Positions 1 through 7,762 of a stretch of 64,000 nt of DNA are shown here, in pieces; positions within the stretch are counted from its first letter, which is position 1; the number at the start of each line of letters is the position of its first letter. The position numbers and the translations under genes were made by a program. The notes below the pieces were generated by a model. It worked only from the letters and a program-made list of their open reading frames with translations. It searched no databases and was not told the origin of the DNA. The stretch is from Glycomyces tenuis DSM 44171 (lineage in GTDB: Bacteria; Actinomycetota; Actinomycetes; Mycobacteriales; Micromonosporaceae). The stretch spans positions 124,001 to 188,000 of the forward strand of contig NZ_ATYW01000003.1 of the NCBI RefSeq assembly GCF_000427885.1, written 5' to 3'.

Positions 1-1
1 C

Positions 2-247
2 CTGGCCATCGCGATCCGCTGGCACGTCGGCCCGGACGGGATCGAGTTCCTCACCTCGGCGAACTATGACTTCGCCATGGTCGGCGTCGAGCGGTACGAC
101 CCGAGAACGGGCGGGGAAGTGCAGCTCTTCGGCGCCGTGTGCATCGTCATGGGTCTGCCGCTGTCGTATCTCCCGCGCCTACGCCGCCGCCCGCACTCCT
201 TGTCTCCCACGGACTCGCCCACCACAGCGTCACAGCAGCAGCGCTGA
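2..247 (+). CDS. C-terminal part of an unknown, probably membrane-anchored protein (5' end outside window)
   Basis: The frame is open from the first bases and stops at TGA 245-247, giving 81 residues of a gene that begins upstream. Codon use is GC3-rich as in the neighbours. A hydrophobic stretch (about residues 46-58, VQLFGAVCIVMGLPL) is followed by the basic run RLRRR, which looks like one membrane segment with a cytoplasmic tail. I do not recognise the family. No partner gene is visible because the next gene is on the other strand. Confidence 0.5.
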   Translation: MAIAIRWHVGPDGIEFLTSANYDFAMVGVERYDPRTGGEVQLFGAVCIVMGLPLSYLPRLRRRPHSLSPTDSPTTASQQQR

Positions 248-351
248 CCTCCACCCCACCGGAACCCACAACCGGCAGCAACAGGCCGACGCTTTGACAC
301 CTGCTCTGAACGCTCCTCAGGTCCTTGCACCGGAGCAACACGGGACATCCT

Positions 352-729
352 TTAGGCGATGAGCAGGAGCGCGCTGATCACCACCATCACCGCGGCGGTG
401 GCGCCGTGCACGCCGTAGGCGGCCCACCTTGGCCCCTTGCTCCGCAGCACGGTCAGCGCGTCGCCGAACGGAATGAGGGCCGCGGCCAGCATGAACCAGC
501 CGAGCAACTGGGTCGATCCGCCCGCCATCACGATGAAGATGAGCAGTCCGGAGGCGATGTCGCGGAAGGCCTTCACCGACAGCCACGCCTGGAAGGTCGG
601 GTCTTCGGTCGGGGTGTCGGGAATGCCGAAGCCGGCCGCGCCCTGCGGCGCGAGCAGTCCGCGTATGCCGATGAAGATGATGCCCGCGCCGATGAGGCCG
701 GCAAGGACGTTGGCGATGATCGTGATCAT
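352..729 (-). CDS. DUF4267-like small membrane protein
   Basis: The 125-residue protein has about four hydrophobic segments (residues ~1-27, ~56-72, ~75-93, ~104-125) and the SVKAFRDIASGLL block typical of the DUF4267 family of integral membrane proteins, whose function is unknown. The ATG at 729 is preceded by AGAAGGAG at good spacing. The gene is divergent from a TetR regulator, and an operator lies inside its promoter, so it is probably the regulator's target. Family assignment is from remembered pattern only. Confidence 0.7.
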   Translation of the reverse strand: MITIIANVLAGLIGAGIIFIGIRGLLAPQGAAGFGIPDTPTEDPTFQAWLSVKAFRDIASGLLIFIVMAGGSTQLLGWFMLAAALIPFGDALTVLRSKGPRWAAYGVHGATAAVMVVISALLLIA

Positions 730-765
730 GGGGTGCTCTCCTTCTCGAAAGACCGGGACGTCAAG

Positions 766-793
766 AATCTAGCATTGCTAGTTCTGTGGTCAA
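766..793 (-). promoter_or_regulatory. Promoter of the DUF4267-like gene
   Basis: On the minus strand TTGACC (788-793) is separated by 16 nt from TAGATT (766-771), a good sigma-70-type match. The upstream palindrome 769-781 overlaps the -10 and spacer, so a bound repressor would block polymerase. Confidence 0.55.
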
Positions 794-833
794 CGATAGA
801 TTAAGCGATGGCAGAAAATCTAGTGCTGCTAGA
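769..833. promoter_or_regulatory. Pair of TetR-type operators in a divergent promoter region
   Basis: CTAGCATTGCTAG (769-781) is a perfect 6+1+6 palindrome. TCTAGTGCTGCTAGA (819-833) is an imperfect copy sharing the TGCTAG half-site. The centres are about 51 bp apart, roughly five helical turns, and they bracket the start regions of both divergent genes. The likely ligand is the adjacent TetR protein; this is inference. Confidence 0.6.
775..802 (+). promoter_or_regulatory. Candidate promoter of the TetR gene
   Basis: TTGCTA (775-780) and TAGATT (797-802) are 16 nt apart on the plus strand. An alternative is TAGAAT at 830-835, which would place the transcript start at the ATG at 842 and give a leaderless mRNA. 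Either promoter would be covered by one of the two operators. Confidence 0.35.
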
Positions 834-838
834 ATTCT

Positions 839-1426
839 GTGATGACCGCGACCGACCGCCGTGAACGCGAACGCGCCCGCCGCCATCGACTCATCATCAC
901 CGCCGCCCGCGAACTCGCGGAGGCCGAAGGCTGGGAGGCGGTGACCACTCGAAGGCTGGCCGAGCGCGTCGAATACAGCCAACCCGTGCTCTACGGCCAC
1001 TTCGCCAACAAGGACGCCATCCGGGACGCCGTCGCGCTCGAAGGCTTCGGCGAACTGGGGGAGATGATGCGCGAGGCGCGCCTGTCCGCCCCCGCGTCGG
1101 AGTCCATCCGCGCCACGTGCGGCGCGTACCTGGAGTTCGCTGCCATGCACCCGGCGGTCTACCAGGCCATGTTCATTCTCCCGACCGAGACGAAGTTCGC
1201 CAGTGCCGAGACGCCGGCCCCCTTGCGCGCCGCCTTCGGCGAACTGGTCGGCTCGTTCGGTCCGGACAACGAGCGGAACGCGGCACTCGCCGAGCTCATC
1301 TGGGGCTCACTGCACGGCCTGGCCGTGCTCTCGACGGGCGGGCGGATGCCCCCCGAGGCCCAGGGGCAACGACTCGACTTGCTGGTCGCACTGTTTTCGA
1401 ACGCTCCAACGCGCGAGGGCACCTGA
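839..1426 (+). CDS. TetR/AcrR family transcriptional regulator
   Basis: The 195-residue protein has an N-terminal TetR helix-turn-helix (residues ~16-60; TRRLAERVEYSQPVLYGHF is the recognition region) and an all-helical ligand-binding C-terminal domain resembling the WHG-type TetR C-terminus. The start is GTG at 839 or the adjacent ATG at 842; no ribosome binding site is visible. It is divergent from a DUF4267-like membrane protein with palindromes between them, so autoregulation plus control of that gene is the simplest reading. The ligand is unknown. Confidence 0.85.
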   Translation: MMTATDRRERERARRHRLIITAARELAEAEGWEAVTTRRLAERVEYSQPVLYGHFANKDAIRDAVALEGFGELGEMMREARLSAPASESIRATCGAYLEFAAMHPAVYQAMFILPTETKFASAETPAPLRAAFGELVGSFGPDNERNAALAELIWGSLHGLAVLSTGGRMPPEAQGQRLDLLVALFSNAPTREGT

Positions 1427-1475
1427 AGCGCGTGCCGAGGCCGCACAAGGCGCGGCCGGACGCGTGACCGGGCGC

Positions 1476-2345
1476 TCATGAGCCGAACGCGGTGAGTTCG
1501 CGCTTGACCCGCTCGATGCGGTCCTCGTCCCACACCACGTCCGGGTCCGGTTCGAAGAACTGCAAGATGACCGCGCCGGCCGTCAACGCGGGCAGCGTCC
1601 ACTCCGCCACCTCGCCGCCGAACGGCGCGCCTTGGACCCGCGCCTCCTCGATCATCGGGATCGTCGGCATCATCAACGCCGTCCCGCGCAGCGCCGCACT
1701 CGCCATCGCCGCCAACTGCTCGAAGCTCACCCCCGACCCGGGGCGGATCCGGTAGCCCAGCAAGCCGGTCAACTCGCGGTAGCTGTCCGAGATCCGCCGC
1801 ACGAAGCCCGCCTCCGCCTCCGACAGGGTCTCCCTGACCTCGTCGCGCAGCCGTCCCTCCTCCAGGCTCAGAAACGTCGCGTGCAGCGCCAGGTACGTCC
1901 GCCACGCGCTGGAGTGCTGCAACGTCTCGAAGTCCCTCGCGCCGCGGATGAGCTCGGCTCCGAGCCGCTCCCGCCCTTCGGGCGTCTCGACCAGGTCCGC
2001 GTGCTCGGCGGCGGCCTGCGCCATGCCGCGCTTCGACTCCAGCTCTCCGATGGCCGCCGCGTCGGTTCCGCGCGCCAGCTCGCGGAGCAGATCCGCGAAG
2101 AACAGGTCCTTGTACGGCCAACGCCGGTACACCGCGCTGCGCGCGACCCCGGCGGCGCGGATGACGTCCTCGAACCGCAGGTGCTCCAGACTGACGGTCA
2201 ACCCGGTCTCGTTGATCATCTCCACGGCCGTGGCCAGCATGCGCTCCTCGGTCTCGGTGTCCGAAATGCGCCGCCTGCGGCGGCCCAGGCCGGTCTCCAG
2301 GGGATCGGTCTCCCCGGGTTCGGTCTTCGCGGGCCGGTGTGCCAT
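1476..2345 (-). CDS. TetR family transcriptional regulator (long form)
   Basis: At 289 residues this is longer than most TetR proteins. The HTH is at residues ~56-90 (LRFEDVIRAAGVARSAVYRR), preceded by a basic arginine-rich leader (GRRRRRISD). The C-terminal half is helical and of unknown specificity. The gene is divergent from a two-membrane-segment protein, with a near-perfect 25-bp palindrome just upstream of its start, which argues for autoregulation and joint control. Confidence 0.85.
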   Translation of the reverse strand: MAHRPAKTEPGETDPLETGLGRRRRRISDTETEERMLATAVEMINETGLTVSLEHLRFEDVIRAAGVARSAVYRRWPYKDLFFADLLRELARGTDAAAIGELESKRGMAQAAAEHADLVETPEGRERLGAELIRGARDFETLQHSSAWRTYLALHATFLSLEEGRLRDEVRETLSEAEAGFVRRISDSYRELTGLLGYRIRPGSGVSFEQLAAMASAALRGTALMMPTIPMIEEARVQGAPFGGEVAEWTLPALTAGAVILQFFEPDPDVVWDEDRIERVKRELTAFGS

Positions 2346-2358
2346 AGCTCATCCTCTC

Positions 2359-2383
2359 AACTTGAAACATCATGTCTCAAGTT
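2359..2383. promoter_or_regulatory. Palindromic operator between the TetR gene and a membrane protein gene
   Basis: Two 12-nt arms, AACTTGAAACAT and its partner ATGTCTCAAGTT, match at 11 of 12 positions around a central C. The site begins 14 bp upstream of the TetR start at 2345, a natural place for autorepression. A nearby TTGAG at 2391-2395 may be a further half-site. Confidence 0.6.
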
Positions 2384-2476
2384 TGGTATCTTGAGTTCAG
2401 AATAGGAACCCACCCGAGGCTACCAGCGCAACACTGCCGCAACCTCGCCTCGACACCACTGAGAACGGAGACCCTC

Positions 2477-3151
2477 ATGGCACCGCGAGCGAACGCCCGC
2501 CGACCACGCCGCGCCCTCGCCCTCACCGGCGAGATCCTCCTCCTGCTGCTCGCCCTCATCGCCGTGTCCGTCGCGGGCACGCTCCAGTCCATGACCGACG
2601 ACCAAGGCCGCCTCCAGGTCGACGACGCCGACTTCTCGGCCGACACCTACGCCGTCGTCGGCGATTCCTGGGACGAGTCCATCTACTCCAACTTCGGGCT
2701 CACCGACACCGTCCACCTCGAGGTCACCTCGGACGAGGACCAGTTCGTCGGCTTCGCCGAGCCCGAGGAGGCCGCCGCGTTCCTCGACGGCGTCGAGCAC
2801 ACCGCCGTCCACCGCGCCACCGGCGCCGAGGGCCCCACCGAGGAGCACATCGACGGGGAAGCGCCGCAGACGCTCGGTGCCGAGGCCGACATCTGGGAGT
2901 TCACGCTCGAAGGCGCCGGCACCCGCACCTACGAATGGGACGTCGAGGGCTACACCGGCGAGGTCACGCCGATCGTCATGAACACCGACGGCTCGGCCGG
3001 AATCGACGGCCACGTCCGCATCGCCTACGAACTGCCCGCCCTCGGCGGCGTCACCGTCGGGCTCTGGATCGCGGGCCTCCTGTTGGCGGCCCTCGCGGTG
3101 TGGCTCATGGTCCGCACGATCAGGAAGGGCCGCAAGGCCGCCGCCGCATAG
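2477..3151 (+). CDS. Unknown protein with an extracellular domain held by two terminal membrane segments
   Basis: The 224-residue protein has a basic N-terminus, a first membrane segment (residues ~16-36), an acidic extracellular domain of about 150 residues, and a second membrane segment (~194-214) followed by a basic tail (RTIRKGRK). I chose the ATG at 2477 because it starts just before this signal-anchor and has GGAG upstream; the frame is open further upstream. No family is recognised. It is divergent from a TetR gene and shares its operator region. Its last 32 bp overlap the end of the convergent P450 gene. Confidence 0.7.
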   Translation: MAPRANARRPRRALALTGEILLLLLALIAVSVAGTLQSMTDDQGRLQVDDADFSADTYAVVGDSWDESIYSNFGLTDTVHLEVTSDEDQFVGFAEPEEAAAFLDGVEHTAVHRATGAEGPTEEHIDGEAPQTLGAEADIWEFTLEGAGTRTYEWDVEGYTGEVTPIVMNTDGSAGIDGHVRIAYELPALGGVTVGLWIAGLLLAALAVWLMVRTIRKGRKAAAA

Positions 3152-4262
3152 CGACGACCAGCGGGCCCGGCATTCTGAAGGAGAGGTTCTCGTCGCTCAC
3201 CGGCGGCGAGACCACTACGCAGCGGCGCAGCAGCGGCGCCAACTCGGACACCACCACCTCGGCCTCCATCCGCGAGAGCTGACTGCCGAGGCACCGGTGC
3301 GCCCCGGCGCCGAAGGCCAGATGGCGTCGTGAGCCCCGCTGGCCCGGCACCATTCGGTGCGGGCACTCGGCCACGCCCTCGTCCGCACCCGCCGCCGCCA
3401 GCCACACCAGAACCGACTCGCCTCCGCTCACCGGCAGACCGCCTATATCGGTGTCGTCGGCGGCCACCCGCCGCCACGACACCAGCGGCGGCAGCAGTCG
3501 CAACCCCTCCTCGACCACCGCCGCCGCGGGGAAGTCCAACAGGCCGGGCTGCTCGATCAGCCGGTGCAGCAGCAGCGTCAGGAACTGCGACGTCGTCTCC
3601 TGGCCCGCCACCAGCAGGAAGAACAGCGCCGCCGTCGCCGCGTCCTCGCCGTGCTCGTTCAGGACCCTCCTGGTGGCGCCGGTCGAACTCGCCGCCCACG
3701 AGCGCAGCACCGCGTGGTACGGGCCCACGATCCGCGCCAGTTCGAGCTGCCGATCGAGATCCGGCCTGCCCCAGAACAGTTCGAGGGCCGCCCGGCTGAA
3801 GCGCTTGACCTCCGCCGTCGCCCCCGGATCGAGGCCCAGCAGCCGCGCCAGCGCCGCCAGCGGCACCTCCGAGGACACCGCCCCGTCCAGGTCCACCGCC
3901 CCGCCCGCCCGCAGCCGCCCCGCCACGCCCAGCACCGCCCGCCTCGTCAGGCCCGTCAGCCACGGCCGCAGCGCCTCCACCCGAGGCGGCGCGAAGGCCT
4001 CCGCGAACGCCGCCCGGATCGACTCGTGCGTGCCGGTGTCGTTGTTCGCCAACGTCGCCGGGAGCCGGAACCGGTGCCGCGTCAACTCCCGCAGCACCGC
4101 CGCGGGCAGCGGCGTGACCGCGTCCAACGCGTTCGCCGGGGAGAACCGCCGCCCGTCGAGGAGGACCTCCTTCGCCAGCCGGTGCGAGGCCACCACGACC
4201 TGCCCATCCCCACGGAACACGGCAGCCCCGCCCGGGGAATGTTTCCACAGCTCGAACAGCAC
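3120..4262 (-). CDS. Cytochrome P450
   Basis: The 380-residue protein shows the P450 landmarks in order: the I-helix motif VAGQETTSQ, the K-helix EEGLR, and the heme-ligand loop FGAGAHRCLGSQL with the axial cysteine. It is a soluble bacterial monooxygenase that needs ferredoxin and reductase partners, none of which is adjacent. It is a little shorter than the usual ~400 residues, mainly at the N-terminus. The GTG start at 4262 follows TAGGCT by 6 nt with no SD, so the mRNA may be leaderless. It lies divergent from a flavin monooxygenase gene; a shared oxidative pathway is possible. The substrate is unknown. Confidence 0.9.
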   Translation of the reverse strand: MLFELWKHSPGGAAVFRGDGQVVVASHRLAKEVLLDGRRFSPANALDAVTPLPAAVLRELTRHRFRLPATLANNDTGTHESIRAAFAEAFAPPRVEALRPWLTGLTRRAVLGVAGRLRAGGAVDLDGAVSSEVPLAALARLLGLDPGATAEVKRFSRAALELFWGRPDLDRQLELARIVGPYHAVLRSWAASSTGATRRVLNEHGEDAATAALFFLLVAGQETTSQFLTLLLHRLIEQPGLLDFPAAAVVEEGLRLLPPLVSWRRVAADDTDIGGLPVSGGESVLVWLAAAGADEGVAECPHRMVPGQRGSRRHLAFGAGAHRCLGSQLSRMEAEVVVSELAPLLRRCVVVSPPVSDENLSFRMPGPLVVAMRRRPCGPS

Positions 4263-4268
4263 GCGCGC

Positions 4269-4274
4269 AGCCTA
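4269..4274 (-). promoter_or_regulatory. -10 element for the P450 gene
   Basis: TAGGCT on the minus strand ends 6 nt before the GTG start, the recurring leaderless arrangement of this window. No convincing -35 was seen. Confidence 0.4.
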
Positions 4275-4325
4275 CCTCCCCCGAACGTATGAACCCCGCT
4301 CACGGTAATCTGCTCTCAGCCTTCC

Positions 4326-4355
4326 GGCGCCTCCCGCCGCACGCGAAGAGGCGCC
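4326..4355. repeat. Inverted repeat upstream of the flavin monooxygenase gene
   Basis: GGCGCCTC (4326-4333) and GAGGCGCC (4348-4355) form perfect 8-bp arms with a 14-nt spacer, about 44 bp before the TTG start. It may be an operator or a 5' leader hairpin. A TAATCT hexamer at 4306-4311 is a candidate -10 just upstream. Confidence 0.4.
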
Positions 4356-4398
4356 GAGCCGGTCCCATCAGTCGCCCTCAGCAGAAGGAGCAAGCCCC

Positions 4399-5754
4399 TT
4401 GCAGGAGTACTCCTCCCAAGCCGCCTACGACAGAGGCGAGGCCGTCTGCGTCATAGGCGCCGGAGCCGCGGGCCTCATCGCGGTCAAGAACCTCCGCGAG
4501 AACGGCTTCGAAGTGGACTGCTACGAACGCGACACCGTCCTCGGCGGCCTGTGGAACCCCGAGAACCAGCACAGCCCGCTCTACCCCAACACCCACCTGG
4601 TGACCTCGCGCTCCCAGACCGAGATCCCCGACTTCCCCATGCCCGACGACTGGCCCGACTACCCCTCGGCCTCGCAGATGCTCGACTACCTCAAGCGCTA
4701 CGCCTCCCACTTCGGCCTGGCCGAGCACATCTGGTACGGCTCCGAGATCTCCCACGTCGAACCCGTCGAGGGCTCCCGCTTCGAGGTCGTCGTCAAGCCC
4801 GCCGCCGGCTCGGCCGCCCGCCGCCTGCGCTACGGCGCCGTCATCATCGCCACCGGCCACCACTGGGTCCCGAACCTGCCCTCCTACCCCGGGCAGGACG
4901 GCTTCCGCGGTACCGTCCTGCACTCCTCGCAGCTCAAGGACGGCTCCCGCCTGCGCGGCAAGAGCGTCCTCGTCGTCGGCGGCGGCAACTCCGGCATCGA
5001 CATCGCCTGCGAGGCCGCCGTCAACGCCGCCGAATGCGTCCACTCCGTGCGCCGCGGCTACTGGTACCTGCCGAAATACCTCGGCGGCGAACCGGCCGAC
5101 TACGCCCTCGCCAGGCTCCGGCGCCGCCCGAGCTGGCTCCGCGGCTTCCTGACCGACCGCCTCCTCAAGGGCCACCGCGAGCTCTCGGCCCGCATGGGCA
5201 TGGAGGCCCCCGACCACCGGCACACCGACGAGGAGCCCATCCGCAACGGCCGCTACCTCGAACACGTCGGCGACGGCTCCATCCGGCGCCGCCCCGACGT
5301 CGCCCGCTTCGACGGCGGCGAAGTGGCCTTCACCGACGGCACCACCGTCCGCCCCGACGTCGTCGTCCTCGCCACCGGCTACAAGCCCAAGATCGCCTGC
5401 TGCCCGCCCGGGCTCCTCGGCGTCGAAGGCGACTCCGCCCACCCCAAGCTCCTGGCCCGCATGTTCTCCCCGCGCGTGGAGACCCTCGCCGTCGCCGGCC
5501 TCGTCGAACCCGGCGTCGGCACGCTCCCCATCGTCCACTGGCAGACCCACGCGATCTCCCACTGGCTGCACATCCGCAAGGGCGATCCCGAGCGGGCCGC
5601 GAACTTCCGCCAGCAGGTCGTCAGCGAATCCGCCCAGTACGCCGTCGACTCGACCGGGATCTCCCCCCGCCACCAGCTGGCCGTCGACGCCGAGGAGTAC
5701 CTCGCCGGCCTCGGCCGCATCATCGACACACTCGAACAGGAGCCAGTGAAGTGA
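4399..5754 (+). CDS. Flavin-containing monooxygenase (FMO/BVMO-like)
   Basis: The 451-residue protein has an N-terminal FAD-binding Rossmann motif (VIGAGAAGLIAVKNL, residues ~16-30), an FMO-type FRGTVLHSSQL segment, a second, NADPH-binding Rossmann motif (VLVVGGGNSGIDIA, ~191-204) and the late VVLATGYKPK motif. It should add one oxygen atom to a soft nucleophile or a ketone using FAD, NADPH and O2. The TTG start at 4399 has AGAAGGAG 8 nt upstream. Its stop overlaps the GTG of the next gene, so the two are translationally coupled. Confidence 0.9.
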   Translation: MQEYSSQAAYDRGEAVCVIGAGAAGLIAVKNLRENGFEVDCYERDTVLGGLWNPENQHSPLYPNTHLVTSRSQTEIPDFPMPDDWPDYPSASQMLDYLKRYASHFGLAEHIWYGSEISHVEPVEGSRFEVVVKPAAGSAARRLRYGAVIIATGHHWVPNLPSYPGQDGFRGTVLHSSQLKDGSRLRGKSVLVVGGGNSGIDIACEAAVNAAECVHSVRRGYWYLPKYLGGEPADYALARLRRRPSWLRGFLTDRLLKGHRELSARMGMEAPDHRHTDEEPIRNGRYLEHVGDGSIRRRPDVARFDGGEVAFTDGTTVRPDVVVLATGYKPKIACCPPGLLGVEGDSAHPKLLARMFSPRVETLAVAGLVEPGVGTLPIVHWQTHAISHWLHIRKGDPERAANFRQQVVSESAQYAVDSTGISPRHQLAVDAEEYLAGLGRIIDTLEQEPVK

Positions 5755-6380
5755 GCCTGCAAGCCTGGGTCCGGCGCACCCGCGTCCCCGAGCCCGCCTC
5801 CGTGCGGCGCGAGATCGCCGTCGTCGAGCCCGCCGACCTCCTCGACGTCGAGGCCAAGGACGACCCCGAGGCCTCGCCGGTCCTGTGCTGCACCGGCGAG
5901 AGCGCCGGCGCCGCCGCCTTCAGCGCCCTGTGGCTCAAGCGCATCGCGGGCTCGGGCCGCTACGCCGCCGCCGTCAGCGTTCGCGGCCAAGGCAACACGC
6001 CCGCCGCCCCCGGCGGCGTCGAGGCCCGCGCTCACGACCTCGTCCAGGCCGCGATCGGCCTCCCGCGCCAGGCCGTCCTGGTCGGCCACGGCGCCGGAGC
6101 GGCCTGGGCCGCACTGGCCGCGGCCCGCTACCCGGCCGCCGCGCTCGTCCTCGTCGCCCCGCACAAGCTGCCGAAGCAGCCGCCGAAACCGGTCGGCGAT
6201 CCGAAAGTGCTCCTGGCCGTCGACGAGTCCGACGCCCAGTCGAAAGAGGCGCAGGCGATCACCGACGCCTACGGCGTCGCGCCCCTGACCTTCCCCGGCG
6301 TCTCCGGGGACGTCTTCACCGGCCCGGGCGCCGAAGGACTGCTCGACACGATCCTGTCCTGGCTGGGCCGCAGGGACTGA
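5751..6380 (+). CDS. Alpha/beta-hydrolase-fold protein lacking the catalytic triad
   Basis: The 209-residue protein has the overall pattern of an alpha/beta-hydrolase, with the nucleophile-elbow region LVGHGAGAAWAALAAARYP. The nucleophile is Gly where serine is expected (GHGAG instead of GxSxG), and the C-terminal region where the catalytic His normally sits reads GVSGDVFTG. It therefore looks like a non-catalytic member or a different activity. The GTG start overlaps the stop of the flavin monooxygenase gene (GTGA), so the products are made together and may interact. The 3' end overlaps the convergent gene by 65 bp. Confidence 0.8.
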   Translation: MSLQAWVRRTRVPEPASVRREIAVVEPADLLDVEAKDDPEASPVLCCTGESAGAAAFSALWLKRIAGSGRYAAAVSVRGQGNTPAAPGGVEARAHDLVQAAIGLPRQAVLVGHGAGAAWAALAAARYPAAALVLVAPHKLPKQPPKPVGDPKVLLAVDESDAQSKEAQAITDAYGVAPLTFPGVSGDVFTGPGAEGLLDTILSWLGRRD

Positions 6381-6840
6381 ACCGCCGCCCTAAGACGACG
6401 GCGCCGTCGTCCTTCTCGTCCTCCGCCGGGTCGTCCCTGAGCCTGCTGATGAGCAGCCACACGCCGCCCACGAACACCAGGAACCCGACCAGCCGCCCCG
6501 GGTTCGTCCCCAGCGGCGCGATGTCCGGCCGCACCAGCAGCAGCAGGCCGCCGAGCACGCACAGGACGCCGCCGATCGCGGGCAGGCTCGGCCACGGCAG
6601 CGGCGGAGGCTCGGGCGCGACGTACTCGTCCTCCTCGTCCTCGGGCAGCTCCGCGTCCCACAGCTCCAGCAGCGTCGGCTCGTCATCATCGGACGGCGGC
6701 GGCGCGGCCGGAGTCGTCGGCTCGGGGAGCCCGGCGGGATGGTCCTGATCGAGGTCGCGGATGAGCTCGTTGAACCGCCGGTCGACGTCCTCGGGGCGCA
6801 TCTCGCCGCCGGACTCGGGCTCCTCTTCTCGGTCAGTCAT
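6316..6840 (-). CDS. Small membrane protein with an acidic N-terminal region
   Basis: The protein has 174 residues. An acidic, proline-rich cytoplasmic-type region (residues 1-82) precedes two membrane segments (~85-107 and ~117-133). The last ~30 residues (GRRFSPCGPARTG onwards) lie antisense to the end of the pseudo-hydrolase gene and look non-conserved, so the functional protein may end near DDGAVV. The ATG at 6840 overlaps the stop of the esterase gene (ATGACTGA), which implies coupling with it. No function is recognised. Confidence 0.65.
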   Translation of the reverse strand: MTDREEEPESGGEMRPEDVDRRFNELIRDLDQDHPAGLPEPTTPAAPPPSDDDEPTLLELWDAELPEDEEDEYVAPEPPPLPWPSLPAIGGVLCVLGGLLLLVRPDIAPLGTNPGRLVGFLVFVGGVWLLISRLRDDPAEDEKDDGAVVLGRRFSPCGPARTGSCRAVLRRPGR

Positions 6841-7603
6841 GGGCACCTCGGGTCTTGGCCAACTGCCTGGTCATGAACTCGACGGTTCCGGAGAAGATCG
6901 TCTCCGCGTCGTAGTCGAGGGTGGCCACATGGTAGCTGCGCGGCAGGACCGTCGACTCGACGTCCTTGGAGCGCACCCCCGCCCTGACGACGGCGCTGTT
7001 GCGCGGGTGGACGACGTGGTCGACGGCGCTGGTGAAGATGCGGACCGGGACGGTGACGCGGGGCAGCTCGGCGCGGGTGACGTTCCACAGCTGTCGCACC
7101 GAGGCGAAGGCCGCCAGCGGCGTCCGGTCGCTGGCCTTCTCGCGCACGTCCGGCTTGGCCAGGTCGGAGCCGATGGCGGCGACGCTGGGCACGACGTAGC
7201 GCAGCAGCGGAGCGAGGAAGCCGTGCGGCTTGTCGTCGTAGATGGCCGGGTTCACCAGCACCAGCCCGCTGAGCTCGGCGCCGCGGTGCTCGGCCAGGCG
7301 CAGCGCCAGCGTGCCGCCCATCGACAGGCCCCCCGCGAAGACGGGGCGGCCGAAGCCGAGCGCCTCGTCCAGGCCCTCCTCGGCGGCGGCGTACCACTGG
7401 GGCCAGCGCGTCTTGGCCAGCTCCCGCCACGGCAGCGCGTGGCCGGGCAGGAGCATGCAGACGACGTTGTAGCCCGCGTCGCGCAGGTGTTCGCCCCACG
7501 GGCGCAGGCTCGACGGGTCTCCGGTGAAGCCGTGGCAGAGCAGCATCGTGGCCTCGGCGCCCGGGCCGGCGTCGAACGTGAACGCCTCGGATTCGGTTGA
7601 CAC
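6833..7603 (-). CDS. Alpha/beta-hydrolase: carboxylesterase / monoacylglycerol-lipase-like
   Basis: The 256-residue protein has the oxyanion segment LLCHGFTG, the nucleophile elbow GGLSMGG, an acid in SAVDHVVHP and a histidine in RSYHVATLDYD, a complete triad of the Est30/monoacylglycerol lipase type. It probably hydrolyses short or medium-chain carboxyl or glycerol esters in the cytoplasm. The GTG at 7603 is chosen because GGGAGG lies just upstream. It is the first gene of a coupled pair with the small membrane protein and is divergent from a PlsC acyltransferase, so a lipid-turnover role is plausible. Confidence 0.85.
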   Translation of the reverse strand: MSTESEAFTFDAGPGAEATMLLCHGFTGDPSSLRPWGEHLRDAGYNVVCMLLPGHALPWRELAKTRWPQWYAAAEEGLDEALGFGRPVFAGGLSMGGTLALRLAEHRGAELSGLVLVNPAIYDDKPHGFLAPLLRYVVPSVAAIGSDLAKPDVREKASDRTPLAAFASVRQLWNVTRAELPRVTVPVRIFTSAVDHVVHPRNSAVVRAGVRSKDVESTVLPRSYHVATLDYDAETIFSGTVEFMTRQLAKTRGAHD

Positions 7604-7749
7604 GCCGCCTCCCAGCGTCTGGTCCCAATTCGTACCGCCCGCCCATTCTCGCACGGACCGGACAGGGGCGACCACTGTGAGGCGGCCACCGCGGGGACGG
7701 TGCGGGGCCCGCCGCGGGCACGGGTCGGCCTTCGATTGACCGGTACCTA

Positions 7750-7755
7750 TACGCT
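7750..7755 (+). promoter_or_regulatory. -10 element of the PlsC-like gene
   Basis: TACGCT ends 7 nt before the GTG at 7763 with no SD between them, consistent with a leaderless transcript. The same hexamer precedes the fchA start. Confidence 0.4.
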
Positions 7756-7762
7756 TGGGTCC

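Noticed and set aside
3120-4262. P450 as a truncated pseudogene
   Set aside because: It is slightly short, but the I-helix, ExxR and heme loop are intact and the frame is unbroken, so it was kept as functional.
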